Source of the DNA: DASRDR01 sp044867785
Lineage (GTDB): Bacteria > Methylomirabilota > Methylomirabilia > Rokubacteriales > DASRDR01
DNA: 64,000 nt
Assembly (NCBI GenBank): GCA_044867785.1
Contig: JBIOVM010000173.1
Span: 1-64,000 of the forward strand
Reading direction: 5' to 3'
Under the pieces are notes generated by a model that made no database searches, was not told where the DNA came from, and worked only from the letters and a program-made list of their open reading frames with translations. Positions 8,531-17,855 of this stretch are shown piece by piece; the first letter of the stretch is position 1, and the number at the start of each line of letters is the position of its first letter. The translations under genes and the position numbers were made by a program.

Positions 8531-9016
8531 CGGACGGTCATCCGCTCCCCCGGGAGCGCCCGCGGCCCGCTGGCGCCGGCGACGCGGAGGATCGAGCGGG
8601 TCATTGAGCGCCCCGCTTAGTCTACAGCCTCGGTACCGTCCGGCTCGGCGGGCGGCTCGAGAAGCCGGTGACGGCCACCGCGGCGGCCGGAAGGCCGTCG
8701 CCCGCTCCTGCGCGCGCAGGACGCTCGATCGCGGAAAGCGCTGGGCTACAATGCGATGTGCGCGACGTGGACGTGTCTCGGTTCGGCCGGCGCTCGCCGC
8801 TCGTGAGCCTGACGTGACGGTGACAGCAGGTGTGGCCGGAAGACGACGGCCGGGGCGCCAGCGGAGAACCGTGATGGAGGAACGTCGGATGCACGTCGCC
8901 GTGGCCGTGAGCCGAGCGGGAAGGACGCGGGGGACCTCGCATGACGAGGGGGATCTCGGGACGCAGATTCGTGGGCGCCCATGCCCGTCCGTGCCAGAGG
9001 TGGGGAGCTCTCTAGC
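8531..9016. other. 486-bp divergent intergenic region, no gene recognised
   Basis: Separates the minus-strand membrane transferase from the plus-strand asparagine synthase-like gene, so promoters for both should lie here. A TACAAT at 8747-8752 (+) is a possible -10, but no good -35 accompanies it and it lies 264 bp before the next start codon. Open frames across it have arginine-rich, low-complexity translations and look non-coding. No repeat or RNA structure was evident. Confidence 0.5.
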
Positions 9017-10939
9017 ATGTGCGGCGTAGCCGGCAAGCTGTTCCACGATCCCGCCCGGCCCGTCGACGGCGCGCTGCTCGACCGGATGAGCGCGATCCTG
9101 GCGCACCGGGGCCCCGACGACAGGGGGATTCACCACGAGGGCTCGGTGGGCCTCGTCTCGCGACGGCTCGCCATCCAAGACCTCAGCGCCGCCGGGCACC
9201 AGCCGATGTCGAGCCCGGACGGCCGGTTCTGGATCACCTACAACGGCGAGATCTACAACTTTCTGCTCCTGCGGGACGAGCTGGAGCGCGCCGGCGTCCG
9301 GTTCCGCTCCCGGAGCGACACCGAGGTCATCCTGGCGCTCTACGCGCGGCAGGGGCCGGACTGCCTCGCGCGGCTACGCGGGATGTTCGCCCTCGCCATC
9401 TGGGATCGGCAGGAGCGCACGCTGTTCGCCGCCCGGGATCGTCTGGGCAAGAAGCCGCTCTTCTACTACCAGGACGCCGACCGGTTCGTGTTCGCCTCCG
9501 AGCCGAAGGCCATCCTTCAGGACCCCGAGGTCCCCGTCGCGCCGGACCACGTCGCCCTGCATCACTACCTCACCTACGGATACGTGCCGGGCCCGTGGTC
9601 GGCGTTCCGCGGCGTGCGCAAGCTTCCTCCCGCGCACTACCTCGTGCTCCGGGACGGGCGGACGAGTCTCCACCGCTACTGGGAGCTCCGCCACACGCCC
9701 AAGCGGACGGACGGCGAGGCGGCGCTGACCGAGGAGCTGCTCGCCCGTCTCGGCGAGGCCGTCCGCCTCCGGCTCATCAGCGACGTCCCGGTGGGCGCCT
9801 TGCTCAGCGGCGGCCTCGACTCGAGCGCCGTGGTCGCCATGATCCGCCGCGCGACCAGCGGGCCGATCCGCACGTTCTCGATCGGCTTCGACCGGCCGGA
9901 CTACGACGAGACTCGGTACGCGCGCCTGGTGGCGCAGCATCTCGGCACGGAGCATCACGAAGCGGTGGTGAAACCCGACGCCGTGTCCGGCGTGCCGCGG
10001 CTCGTGTGGCACTACAACGAGCCGTTCGCCGACTCCTCGGCCCTGCCGTCGCTGGCGGTCTGCGAGATGGCGCGGGGATTCGTGACGGTCGCGCTCAACG
10101 GGGACGGCGGCGACGAGACCTTCCTGGGGTATGACCGGTACCTGGCCACGGCGGTCCTGAATCGCCTCGACTGGGTGCCCCGGCCGGTCCGAGCGCTGGC
10201 GAGCGCGGCGGGGCGGGGACTGCCGCGAGGCATGGCCAAGTCGCTCGCCTACCGGCTGCGCCGCGTCACCGACGTGTTGACCCTCGAGCCGCGCGATCGC
10301 TACGCGAAGTGGATGACCGCCTTCGGGAACGCGGACAAGCGCGAGCTGTATGCGCCGGCGCTCCGGCAGGAGCTCCGCACCACCGACTCCCTGGCCCTCC
10401 TGGATCAGGCCTACGAGGCGTCCGACGCCACGACGTTCGTCGAGCGCATCGCCCACGCCGACGTCCAGCTCTACCTGCCGGACGACCTCCTGGTCAAGAT
10501 GGACATCGCCAGCATGGCGCACTCGCTGGAGGTGCGGTCGCCCTTCCTGGACCACGAGGTCGTCGAGTTCGCCGCCTCGCTGCCGCTCCACCTGAAGCTC
10601 CGTGGCTGGACCCAGAAGTACCTGCTGCGGCGGGCGATGCGCGGCCTCCTGCCGGAAGCGGTGATCCGGCGCCCGAAGATGGGCTTCGGGGTGCCCATCG
10701 ACCACTGGTTCCGGCACGAGCTCCGCGAGATGGCCTACGACGTCCTGCTCGACGCCCGCGCGCAACAGCGCGGGTACTTCCGACCCGAGGTGGTTCGTCG
10801 GTACCTGGACGAGCACGTCGAGGGACGCGCGCACCACCATCCGCGACTGTGGAGCCTTCTGATGCTCGAGCAGTGGCATCGGGTCTTCATCGATGCCCGC
10901 CCTGCCCCCTCGGCGGCGCCGGCGGCGTGCGGGGCCTGA
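9017..10939 (+). CDS. asnB: Glutamine-hydrolysing asparagine synthase-like amidotransferase
   Basis: 640 residues starting Met-Cys-Gly-Val; the Cys2 exposed after Met removal is the class II glutamine amidotransferase nucleophile. The N-terminal Ntn-hydrolase domain (about 1-210) has AHRGPDD and ISYNGEIYN-like (ITYNGEIYN) segments. The synthetase domain carries the ATP PP-loop SGGLDSSAVV near residue 263. GGGGAG at 9002-9007 supports the ATG at 9017. AsnB paralogs are common in exopolysaccharide clusters, where they may amidate a sugar uronic acid instead of making free asparagine. Its TGA overlaps the GTG start of the methyltransferase, so the two are translationally coupled. Both catalytic sites look intact. 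Confidence 0.92.
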   Translation: MCGVAGKLFHDPARPVDGALLDRMSAILAHRGPDDRGIHHEGSVGLVSRRLAIQDLSAAGHQPMSSPDGRFWITYNGEIYNFLLLRDELERAGVRFRSRSDTEVILALYARQGPDCLARLRGMFALAIWDRQERTLFAARDRLGKKPLFYYQDADRFVFASEPKAILQDPEVPVAPDHVALHHYLTYGYVPGPWSAFRGVRKLPPAHYLVLRDGRTSLHRYWELRHTPKRTDGEAALTEELLARLGEAVRLRLISDVPVGALLSGGLDSSAVVAMIRRATSGPIRTFSIGFDRPDYDETRYARLVAQHLGTEHHEAVVKPDAVSGVPRLVWHYNEPFADSSALPSLAVCEMARGFVTVALNGDGGDETFLGYDRYLATAVLNRLDWVPRPVRALASAAGRGLPRGMAKSLAYRLRRVTDVLTLEPRDRYAKWMTAFGNADKRELYAPALRQELRTTDSLALLDQAYEASDATTFVERIAHADVQLYLPDDLLVKMDIASMAHSLEVRSPFLDHEVVEFAASLPLHLKLRGWTQKYLLRRAMRGLLPEAVIRRPKMGFGVPIDHWFRHELREMAYDVLLDARAQQRGYFRPEVVRRYLDEHVEGRAHHHPRLWSLLMLEQWHRVFIDARPAPSAAPAACGA

Positions 10940-11910
10940 CGCCAGCCGCCGACGCGCTGCGGTGCCCCGGCTGCGGGGCCTCGCTGGACGTCACGCCCGG
11001 GCCCACGGGGTCGCGGCGCCTTCCGCCCGAGGGACGTCTCTCGTGCGTGGCGTGCCGCCGGGACTATCCGATCGTGCAAGGCGTGCCGCGCTTCGTCACG
11101 ACCCCGGCGGGCTACGCCGAGAGCTTCGGGATCCAGTGGCGGCGCTACGACGTGCAGCGGCCCCCGGAGGACCGGGCGGTGTTCCTCGCCAAGACCGGGT
11201 TCGACCCGGCGGATCTCGACGGGCGTCTCGTGCTCGATGCCGGCTGCGGGAGCGGACGGTACGCCGCGGTCGCGGCGAGCCTGGGAGCGCAGGTCGCCGC
11301 CGTCGACGTCACCGCGGCCGTCGAGCGCGCCCGGGAGGTCTGCGCCGACCTCCCGACCGTTCAGATCGTCCAGGCGGATCTCCTGCGCCTCCCGTTCGGC
11401 CCGGCGACGTTCGACACGGTCTACTCGGTCGGCGTCCTGCACCATACGGCGGACACCCGCACCGCGTTCGACGCCGTGGTGCGCGTGCTCAAGCCGGGGG
11501 GCCGCCTCGCCGTCTGGGTGTATCGGCGGAACACCTGGCTGCAGGAGCGGGTGAACGGGGCGCTCCGCGCCGTGGCGCGCCGTCTGTCGGATCGGACGCT
11601 CCATCGGCTGGCCGTCGTCGGCGCCCTCGGCGGCGGCATCCCGCTCGTGCGTCACGCGAACCTCCTCGTGCCGTTCTCCTCGCACCCGGACTGGGACATC
11701 CGGGTGTGCGACACGTACGACTGGTACGCCCCGCGCTTCCAGCACCATCACACCGTCGCCGAGACGGTGGAATGGTTCCGGGCCCGGGGTTTCGAGGACG
11801 TCCGGCCTCTCCGCGGCTACCTGCCCCGCGGGCCCGGGTACGACTGGATGCACGATCGGGGTCTCCTCCCGGGGAGCGGCGTCAGCGTCGTCGGCCGCCG
11901 GCCACTCTGA
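10927..11910 (+). CDS. SAM-dependent methyltransferase with an N-terminal Trm112-like zinc domain
   Basis: 327 residues. The first 60 form a zinc-ribbon/Trm112-like segment (CPGCG then CVACRRDYPIVQGVPRF). The rest is a class I methyltransferase with motif I LDAGCGSGRYAAVAA and the post-I acidic residue in VAAVDV. The GTG at 10927 lies inside the end of asnB (13-nt overlap). Followed by a membrane transferase whose ATG overlaps its stop. Proteins with this layout are often encoded in polysaccharide clusters and are thought to methylate sugars; the substrate here is unknown. Confidence 0.85.
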   Translation: MRGLTPAADALRCPGCGASLDVTPGPTGSRRLPPEGRLSCVACRRDYPIVQGVPRFVTTPAGYAESFGIQWRRYDVQRPPEDRAVFLAKTGFDPADLDGRLVLDAGCGSGRYAAVAASLGAQVAAVDVTAAVERAREVCADLPTVQIVQADLLRLPFGPATFDTVYSVGVLHHTADTRTAFDAVVRVLKPGGRLAVWVYRRNTWLQERVNGALRAVARRLSDRTLHRLAVVGALGGGIPLVRHANLLVPFSSHPDWDIRVCDTYDWYAPRFQHHHTVAETVEWFRARGFEDVRPLRGYLPRGPGYDWMHDRGLLPGSGVSVVGRRPL

Positions 11911-13142
11911 TGGGCTCGGGCCGGGATGCGCGCGCGGCGCCGGCCGGCTCCGCTCGTCGCGCCACGACGCGGAGCGCGGGCGAGTCGGCCGGCCGATGGT
12001 CCCTCGAGACGTGGGCGGCCCTGGCCCTCGCTCTGGCCTTCGTGCTCGTCAACGCGGGTTTCCTCGCGCTGAAGGGCGTGCAGCTGGGCGGCGATTCGAT
12101 GCGCTACATCGACGGCGCCAAGGCATGGCTCGAATCGCAACCGCTCGGAGGCTACATCTGGGCGTATCAGGGCTACATCGCCGTGGTCGCCGTCGGGCAG
12201 GTGATCGGGGCCGGGCTGCCCGGCGTGGTCGGCTTTCAGATCGCGGTGGCCGCGATCGCGGGGGCCGCCCTGGTCGCGCTCGGCGCCGCGCTCGGCGGCC
12301 GCCTGGCGGGGCTCGTCGGCGCCGCGTTCCTGCTGGCCAACCCGGACGTGATCCGGTGGCACGGGTACATCTTGACCGATTCCCTGTACATCTCGGCGGT
12401 GGTCCTCGTCACCTTCGTGGTCTGGCGCGCCGCCCAGCGTGGCGGCGCGTGGTACGCCCTGGCGTTGCTCATGCTCCTGTCCGCCGCGACGCTTCGACCG
12501 ACGGGGCTCGTCCTGCTCCCGGTGGCGGCGGCGTTCTGGGCTCTTCGAGGAGCCGTGACGCGCGACTGGACCGGAATGGCGCTGGGGATGCTCGTGGCCG
12601 TCGTGGTGGTGTGGGTGGTGTTCTCTCCGCGCGTCCAGGACACCGCCGGCAAGCTGCCCGGTCACACGCTGCGGAGTGGGCGGGTCATCTACCTCCACCC
12701 CGCGTTCCGGATGGAGATGCCGAAGGCGGAGACGCCGGGCGGGGGCGGCTGGGGCAACGACCTTCGTTACATCGCGCGGCATCCCGGAGCGACGCTCGCG
12801 CTGGGGGCCCGCCGGATGGCCGTCGAGGTGGCCCATGTCCGCCCGTACTACCGGACCCGCCACAACGTGCTGATCGTGGCCGTGCTGCTGCCGCTCTACA
12901 CGCTGGCGGCCATCGGTTTCGTCGCGACGTGGCGGCACCCTCTGACGCACCTGGTCCTGGGCTTCATCGCCGGGCACTTCCTGCTGGTGGCGGTGTCCCT
13001 CGCGGACTACGATGGCCGCTTCCTCCTGTACGTGCTGGGTCCGATCGGGATTCTCGCGGCGGCCGGCGTCGGCAGGCTGATGCGCGGCAGAGGTCCGGGT
13101 CCCGCTCAACCCGCCGCGCGGGCCGCGATCGGATCGTCCTGA
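11910..13142 (+). CDS. GT-C type multi-pass membrane glycosyltransferase-like protein
   Basis: 410 residues, beginning with a short basic arginine-rich tail and then roughly nine membrane segments. After the first helix it reads GVQLGGDSMRYIDGAKAWLES, the acidic first-loop signature of PMT/ArnT-like enzymes. A later helix has LTDSLYISAVVLVTFVVWR, the usual second conserved region. Its ATG shares one base with the preceding TGA, so it is coupled to the methyltransferase. Probably transfers a sugar from a polyprenyl carrier at the periplasmic face. Specific activity cannot be deduced. Confidence 0.75.
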   Translation: MGSGRDARAAPAGSARRATTRSAGESAGRWSLETWAALALALAFVLVNAGFLALKGVQLGGDSMRYIDGAKAWLESQPLGGYIWAYQGYIAVVAVGQVIGAGLPGVVGFQIAVAAIAGAALVALGAALGGRLAGLVGAAFLLANPDVIRWHGYILTDSLYISAVVLVTFVVWRAAQRGGAWYALALLMLLSAATLRPTGLVLLPVAAAFWALRGAVTRDWTGMALGMLVAVVVVWVVFSPRVQDTAGKLPGHTLRSGRVIYLHPAFRMEMPKAETPGGGGWGNDLRYIARHPGATLALGARRMAVEVAHVRPYYRTRHNVLIVAVLLPLYTLAAIGFVATWRHPLTHLVLGFIAGHFLLVAVSLADYDGRFLLYVLGPIGILAAAGVGRLMRGRGPGPAQPAARAAIGSS

Positions 13143-13340
13143 TCGGCCCGGCCGCGGGCCCGTGGCGCTCCGGCGCCGGTGGCGTCCCGGGCCGGCGTTC
13201 TCGGCCTGCCGACAGGGCGGCCACTGAGCGCACCGCGATCGTCCGCGCCCGCCGCGAGCGTCGCCCGGACCCGTCGAGCCTGACCGGGCCGTGACGCGCG
13301 TCGCGGCCGGCGCCGACAACATGCCTCGCCGATCGCGGCG

Positions 13341-13349
13341 TGCTAGAGT
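13341..13349 (+). promoter_or_regulatory. Extended -10 element upstream of the GDP-fucose synthase gene
   Basis: TGCTAGAGT fits the extended -10 form TG-n-TAnnnT. No good -35 is seen. It lies 42 nt before the ATG, allowing a leader of about 36 nt. Confidence 0.45.
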
Positions 13350-13391
13350 GACGCGGAGTGGGATCGCCGATCGAAGCCGAGATGGAGGCTG

Positions 13392-14339
13392 ATGGTCGAT
13401 AACACGCGCAGGCCTCTGCTCGTGACGGGAGGCGCCGGATTTCTCGGCTCGTCGCTGGTTCGGCGGCTCGAAGCCGAGGGCTATGGACGGATCGTAATCC
13501 CTCGCAGTCGAGACTATTCCCTCGTCGAGGAGGCGGCGGTGCGTCGCCTCTACGAGGAAACCCGGCCCGCGGTCGTGATTCACGCGGCGGCGCGCGTCGG
13601 CGGAATCGGGGCGAACCGCGACAATCCCGGTCGGTTCTTCTACGACAACCTCATGATGGGCGCGCTGATGATGGAGTACGCGCGTCGCTACGACGTCGAG
13701 AAGTTCGTCGCGATCGGGACGGTGTGCTGCTACCCGCGCGACACCCCGGTCCCGTTCCGGGAGGACGATCTCTGGGACGGCTACCCGGAGGAGACGAACG
13801 CGCCCTACGGGATGGCCAAGAAGATGCTGCTCGTGCAGGCGCAGGCCTACCGGGAACAGTACGGCTTCAATGCGATCTTCCTCGTCCCGGTGAACCTCTA
13901 CGGCCCCGGGGACAACTTCAACCCCAGTACCTCGCACGTGATCCCCGCGCTCATCCGGAAGTGCGTGGAGGCGCAGGACGAAGGGCGCGACGAGGTCGTG
14001 GTCTGGGGCTCGGGCAAGGCGACGCGTGAGTTCCTGTTCGTCGACGATGCCGCCGAGGCGATCGTGCTGGCGCTGCAGCGCTACGACAAGGCGGACCCCG
14101 TGAACATCGGCGCCGGCCTCGAGATCTCGATCCGGGATCTCGTGGAGCAGATCGCCGCGCTCACCGGCTTCCAGGGTCGGATCGTCTGGGACCCCTCCAA
14201 GCCCGATGGGCAGCCGCGCCGCTGTCTCGACGTCACCCGGGCGGCCGCGGAATTCGGCTTTCGCGCGAGGACTCCGTTCGCGGTCGGGCTGGAACGCACG
14301 ATCCGCTGGTACCAGGCGGACCGGGCCGCCCGACGCTAG
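13392..14339 (+). CDS. fcl: GDP-L-fucose synthase-like SDR
   Basis: 315 residues of the extended short-chain dehydrogenase family: NAD(P)-binding LVTGGAGFLGSSLV at the start, HAAARVGGIGANRDNP, the SDR YGMAK with catalytic Tyr and Lys, and NLYGPGDNFNP. These segments match GDP-4-keto-6-deoxymannose 3,5-epimerase/4-reductase, which makes GDP-L-fucose from GDP-4-keto-6-deoxy-D-mannose. GGAGG lies 3 nt ahead of the ATG. A GDP-mannose 4,6-dehydratase would be needed upstream in the pathway and is not evident in this window. Its presence suggests fucose or a related deoxyhexose in the polymer. Confidence 0.88.
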   Translation: MVDNTRRPLLVTGGAGFLGSSLVRRLEAEGYGRIVIPRSRDYSLVEEAAVRRLYEETRPAVVIHAAARVGGIGANRDNPGRFFYDNLMMGALMMEYARRYDVEKFVAIGTVCCYPRDTPVPFREDDLWDGYPEETNAPYGMAKKMLLVQAQAYREQYGFNAIFLVPVNLYGPGDNFNPSTSHVIPALIRKCVEAQDEGRDEVVVWGSGKATREFLFVDDAAEAIVLALQRYDKADPVNIGAGLEISIRDLVEQIAALTGFQGRIVWDPSKPDGQPRRCLDVTRAAAEFGFRARTPFAVGLERTIRWYQADRAARR

Positions 14340-14379
14340 TCCCTGCTCATCGGCCGACCGGTCGGCGCGGGCAGCCCTG

Positions 14380-15618
14380 ATGCGTCAGGCGCGGGCGGCG
14401 AGAGGGCGACCGGAGGCGGGCACGCCGGTCGCCGGGACGGCGGAGCGCGTGCGGGTCATGCGGATCATCGCGCGTCTCAACGTCGGCGGCCCGGCCCTTC
14501 ACACGACGCTCCTGACCGAGCGACTCGATCCGCGCCGGTACGACGCTCGCCTCGTCGCGGGCGCGGAGGCGCCGGGCGAAGGCAACTACGCCGCGCTTCA
14601 CGGCGCCGTCCCGGAGCGCTTGACGGTCCTTCCCGCCCTCGGTCGCGAGGTGCGCGGCGTGGCCGACGTGATCGTGTTCGGTCAGCTGCTGCGCCTGATG
14701 CGAGCGCAGCGCCCCCACGTCGTGCACACCCATACCGCCAAGGCCGGGACCCTCGGGCGCCTGGCGGCCCGGGTGGCGCGAGTGCCGCTGGTGGTGCACA
14801 CGTATCACGGGCACGTGTTCCATGGCTACTTCCCGCCCGGGCGCACGCGCGCCTTTCTGGCGATCGAGCGGGCCCTCGGACGCTGGACCGATTGCCTGCT
14901 CGCGGTCAGCGAGACCGTCCGACGGGAATTGCTGGCCCTCGGCGTGGGGGCGCCGGACGCCTTCCGAGTGATCCCGTTGGGGCTCGATCTCGACCGGTAC
15001 GTGACGGCCGACGACCGGCAGGGAGGGCTGCGTACGGAGCTGGACGTCTCACCGGAGACGCCCCTGGTGGCCATCGTGGCCCGGCTCGTGCCCATCAAGG
15101 CCCACGAGGTGTTCCTGCGGGCCGCGAAGCGCGTCGTCGAGGACGTCCCCGCGACGCAGTTTCTCGTCGTGGGGGACGGGGAGCGCCGCCGCGAGCTCGA
15201 GGCGATGGCAGGCGAGCTCGGTCTGGGCGCGAGCGTCCGCTTTCTCGGCTGGCGCCGGGACCTCGAGCGAGTCTACGCGGACGCGTGGGTCGTCACGCTC
15301 ACCTCACGCAACGAGGGCTCGCCGGTGTCGCTCATCGAGGCGATGGCCGCCGGGCGGCCCGTGGTGGCGACCCGGGTGGGGGGCGTCCCCGATCTCGTCG
15401 AGGACGGGATCACCGGGCGCCTGGTGCCATCGGAGGACGCCGACGCCCTGGCGACGGCGGTGATCGAGCTGCTCCGCGACCCCGGGCGTCGCCGGATCTT
15501 CGGCCGGGCCGCGCGCGCCCGCGTGGTGCCCGCCTTCGGGGCGCGCCGCCTCGTCGCCGACATCGACGCGCTCTACGGAGAGCTGCTCCGGGCCAAGGGC
15601 GTCGGGGTGCCGCGATGA
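14380..15618 (+). CDS. Glycosyltransferase family 4 (GT-B)
   Basis: About 412 residues. The conserved protein begins MRIIARLNVGGPALHTTLL (acceptor-binding N-terminal fold) and continues VVHTHTAKAGTLGRLAAR. The C-terminal GT4 signature is SRNEGSPVSLIEAMAAGRPVVATRVGGVPDLV. The start is uncertain: the ATG at 14380 is taken here, but GTG 14449 and ATG 14458 are in frame and closer to the conserved beginning, with GGAG at 14442-14445. It follows fcl by 40 nt and is likely a cytoplasmic transferase adding a sugar to a lipid-linked intermediate. Confidence 0.88.
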   Translation: MRQARAARGRPEAGTPVAGTAERVRVMRIIARLNVGGPALHTTLLTERLDPRRYDARLVAGAEAPGEGNYAALHGAVPERLTVLPALGREVRGVADVIVFGQLLRLMRAQRPHVVHTHTAKAGTLGRLAARVARVPLVVHTYHGHVFHGYFPPGRTRAFLAIERALGRWTDCLLAVSETVRRELLALGVGAPDAFRVIPLGLDLDRYVTADDRQGGLRTELDVSPETPLVAIVARLVPIKAHEVFLRAAKRVVEDVPATQFLVVGDGERRRELEAMAGELGLGASVRFLGWRRDLERVYADAWVVTLTSRNEGSPVSLIEAMAAGRPVVATRVGGVPDLVEDGITGRLVPSEDADALATAVIELLRDPGRRRIFGRAARARVVPAFGARRLVADIDALYGELLRAKGVGVPR

Positions 15619-15946
15619 AGAGCCCGGGGGCCGTGGAGGATCTCACGTCGCCGCCCGCTCGTGGGGTGCGCGATCAGAGGTAAGCGGGTGGCCGGCCCCG
15701 CGGGCGTGTCGAGCCGCCTGCGGGAAGAGTCTCCCGGCCGCGCGCGGCGTCCGGGGCTGGGCGGCGTCAGCCGGCCCCGAGCTTGCCCCTCCGATCGGCC
15801 GCGTGCTACCTTGGGCGCGCGCAGAAGAGAGAGGCGGCGGATCGTCCGCGGCCGCGCGGCGCACGAGGAGCGAGGAGCCTTCGGCGCCGGGCGGGGGTCG
15901 CGCGCCTCTCCAACGAGCGGCTCCGCCGGAGCGGATTGATCCGAGC
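15619..15946. other. 328-bp interval containing a promoter and a long 5' leader
   Basis: A 22-codon frame (ATG 15615, overlapping the preceding stop) ends at 15683 and is too short to judge. A promoter-like element lies at 15783-15812, leaving about 130 nt of leader before the next gene. No riboswitch fold was recognised in that leader. Confidence 0.4.
15783..15812 (+). promoter_or_regulatory. Probable promoter of the WecA/CapD fusion gene
   Basis: TTGCCC (15783-15788), an 18-bp spacer ending in TGC, then TACCTT (15807-15812): a partial -35 with an extended -10 (TGCTACCTT). It is positioned correctly for the gene starting at 15947. Confidence 0.5.
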
Positions 15947-17719
15947 ATGACGAGCTGGGGAGCGCTCCTCCCGCCGCTGCTGGTCTCTTTCGTCCTGGCG
16001 CTCGGCATGGCCCTCGTCTGCGAGCGGGTCGCGCCCCGCTTCGGCCTGGTGGTCCGACCCCGCGAAGACCGGTGGCACCAGCGCGCCGTCCCCCTGCTCG
16101 GCGGCGTCGCGATCGCGGTCGGTGTCTTGCCGGTGCTCGGCTGGGTCGGCGGAAGCCCCCGGCTGGTTGCGCTCCTTGCCGTGGCGCTCCTCACGGGAGC
16201 CATCGGCCTGGTCGACGACCTGCGGACCCTGAGCCCGCCCGTCAAGCTCGTGGCCCAGATCGTCGTGGCCGGCATCCTCGTCCAGCTCGGCTTCGTGCTG
16301 CGCATCACCCCCTGGCCCTTGGCCGACGTGCTCCTCACGCTGGTCTGGGTGGTCGGCATCACCAACGCCGTGAATCTGCTCGACAACATGGACGGCCTCG
16401 CCGCCGGGATGGCGGTGATCACCGCCGGGTTCCGTCTGTTCTTCTTTCTCTCCGAGGGAGATGAGTTGGGCGCGACGGTGACGGCGGCGCTGATCGGGGC
16501 TCTCCTCGGGTTCCTCGTGCGGAACTTCCCTCCGGCCAAGATCTTCATGGGCGACGCGGGGAGTCTGTTCGTCGGCCTCCTGCTCAGCGGGCTCTGCCTG
16601 GTGTCCGACGCCGCGTACTATTCGCGGGGTGTCGCCGCCGTCCTGGTCGTGCCCGTGCTCCTCCTCCTGATCCCCATCTTCGACACGACGTTCGTCACGG
16701 TGACGCGGCTCATCACGGGGCGCCGAGTGTCCACGGGCGGCCGGGACCACACGTCGCATCGGCTCGTCGCGTTCGGGATCAGCGAGCGCCGGGCCCTCGG
16801 TTTTCTCTATGCGGTCGCGATCCTGTCGGGGTTCCTCGCCTGGCTCACCTACCGCTACGGGGTCGTCTACACCATCGGCATGCTGGCTTTGCTCCTGGTC
16901 GCGCTGGTTCTGCTCGCCGTCCAGTTGAACCGGGTCGGAGGGGCGCGGCCCGGCGCGGACGGTCCGGAGGGCCCGATCCTCCGATTGGTGACGGACCTGC
17001 CGTTCGGGCGGCAGATGGCGATGGTGCTGGGCGACCTCGTGCTGATCGTCGTCGCGTACTACAGCGCGTACCTCCTGCGCTTCGAGGATCAGTTCGAAGA
17101 CTACCGGAGCGTGTTCGTGCAGACGATCTCCCCCGTCATCGTGCTGCAGATCGCGGCCCTGGCGGTGTGCGGCGCGTACCGCGGCCTGTGGCGCTACACG
17201 AGCGTGCCGGACCTCCTCCGGCTCCTGCAGGGGATCACCCTCGGGGCCGTGGCGACGGTCGCGTACTTCGCCCTGGTCAGCCGGCTCGAGGGACTGTCGC
17301 GCGCGGTGTTCATCCTGAACTGGCTTCTCCTCATCCTGTTGATTTGCGGGAGCCGGCTGTCCTTCCGGATGCTCGAGGCCCTTCGCCGGCCGACCGGCGA
17401 CGTCCGGCGCGTCCTCGTCTATGGCGCCGGCGACGGGGGGGACCTGGCGCTGCGCGAGTTTCGGAACAACCCGGCGCTGCGGCGCGAGGCCGTGGGGTTT
17501 CTCGACGACGATCGAACGAAGGCCGGCACGCGGATCCAGGGAGTGCCCGTGCTCGGCTCCGTGGAGAGCCTGCGGGGCATCCTGCAGGACCAGCGGATCG
17601 ACGAGGTGGTGGTCTCGTCGCGCAAGATCCCGCCCGAGCGCCTCCAGCAGCTCGAGGCGGTCTGCCGATCCTCCGGGGTTCAGGTGGTGCGAGCGTCCGT
17701 CCGGATGGAACCCGCCTAG
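15947..17719 (+). CDS. Fusion: WecA/MraY-type phosphosugar transferase plus CapD/PglF-like N-terminal domain
   Basis: 590 residues. The first 330 are a polytopic polyprenyl-phosphate phospho-sugar transferase: VDDLRTLSP, NAVNLLDNMDGLAAGM, FPPAKIFMGDAGSLFVG and the HTSHRLV motif match the WecA/MraY family Asp-rich and His motifs. From about residue 345 the protein resembles the N-terminal part of CapD/PglF polysaccharide proteins: four more helices, then a CoA-binding-like Rossmann domain (RRVLVYGAGDGGDLALREF...AVGFLDDD). It ends at VQVVRASVRMEPA, without the SDR dehydratase domain that normally follows in CapD. It should start polymer synthesis by loading a sugar-1-phosphate onto undecaprenyl phosphate; the tail may sense or bind a nucleotide. 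Confidence 0.88.
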   Translation: MTSWGALLPPLLVSFVLALGMALVCERVAPRFGLVVRPREDRWHQRAVPLLGGVAIAVGVLPVLGWVGGSPRLVALLAVALLTGAIGLVDDLRTLSPPVKLVAQIVVAGILVQLGFVLRITPWPLADVLLTLVWVVGITNAVNLLDNMDGLAAGMAVITAGFRLFFFLSEGDELGATVTAALIGALLGFLVRNFPPAKIFMGDAGSLFVGLLLSGLCLVSDAAYYSRGVAAVLVVPVLLLLIPIFDTTFVTVTRLITGRRVSTGGRDHTSHRLVAFGISERRALGFLYAVAILSGFLAWLTYRYGVVYTIGMLALLLVALVLLAVQLNRVGGARPGADGPEGPILRLVTDLPFGRQMAMVLGDLVLIVVAYYSAYLLRFEDQFEDYRSVFVQTISPVIVLQIAALAVCGAYRGLWRYTSVPDLLRLLQGITLGAVATVAYFALVSRLEGLSRAVFILNWLLLILLICGSRLSFRMLEALRRPTGDVRRVLVYGAGDGGDLALREFRNNPALRREAVGFLDDDRTKAGTRIQGVPVLGSVESLRGILQDQRIDEVVVSSRKIPPERLQQLEAVCRSSGVQVVRASVRMEPA

Positions 17720-17778
17720 CTTTCGACCACGCCCGTCGTCGCGCGCCCATGATTCGCGTCGCCGGAGGGGCGCGTTCC

Positions 17779-17807
17779 TTGACAGGTGCGGGATCACCGC
17801 CGATAAT
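17779..17807 (+). promoter_or_regulatory. Near-consensus sigma-70 type promoter
   Basis: TTGACA (17779-17784), exactly 17 bp, then GATAAT (17802-17807). Transcription would begin about 17814, ahead of a small ORF with a good Shine-Dalgarno sequence and the SDR epimerase gene. This is the best match to the consensus seen on the plus strand. Confidence 0.8.
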
Positions 17808-17855
17808 TGCTGCGCCTCACAGGGCCTATCCGGCCCTCGCCGGCTAGGAGGGGAT

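Noticed and set aside
8747..8752. TACAAT as promoter of the asparagine synthase-like gene
   Set aside because: It is 264 bp from the start codon with no -35 partner; kept only as a note on the intergenic region.
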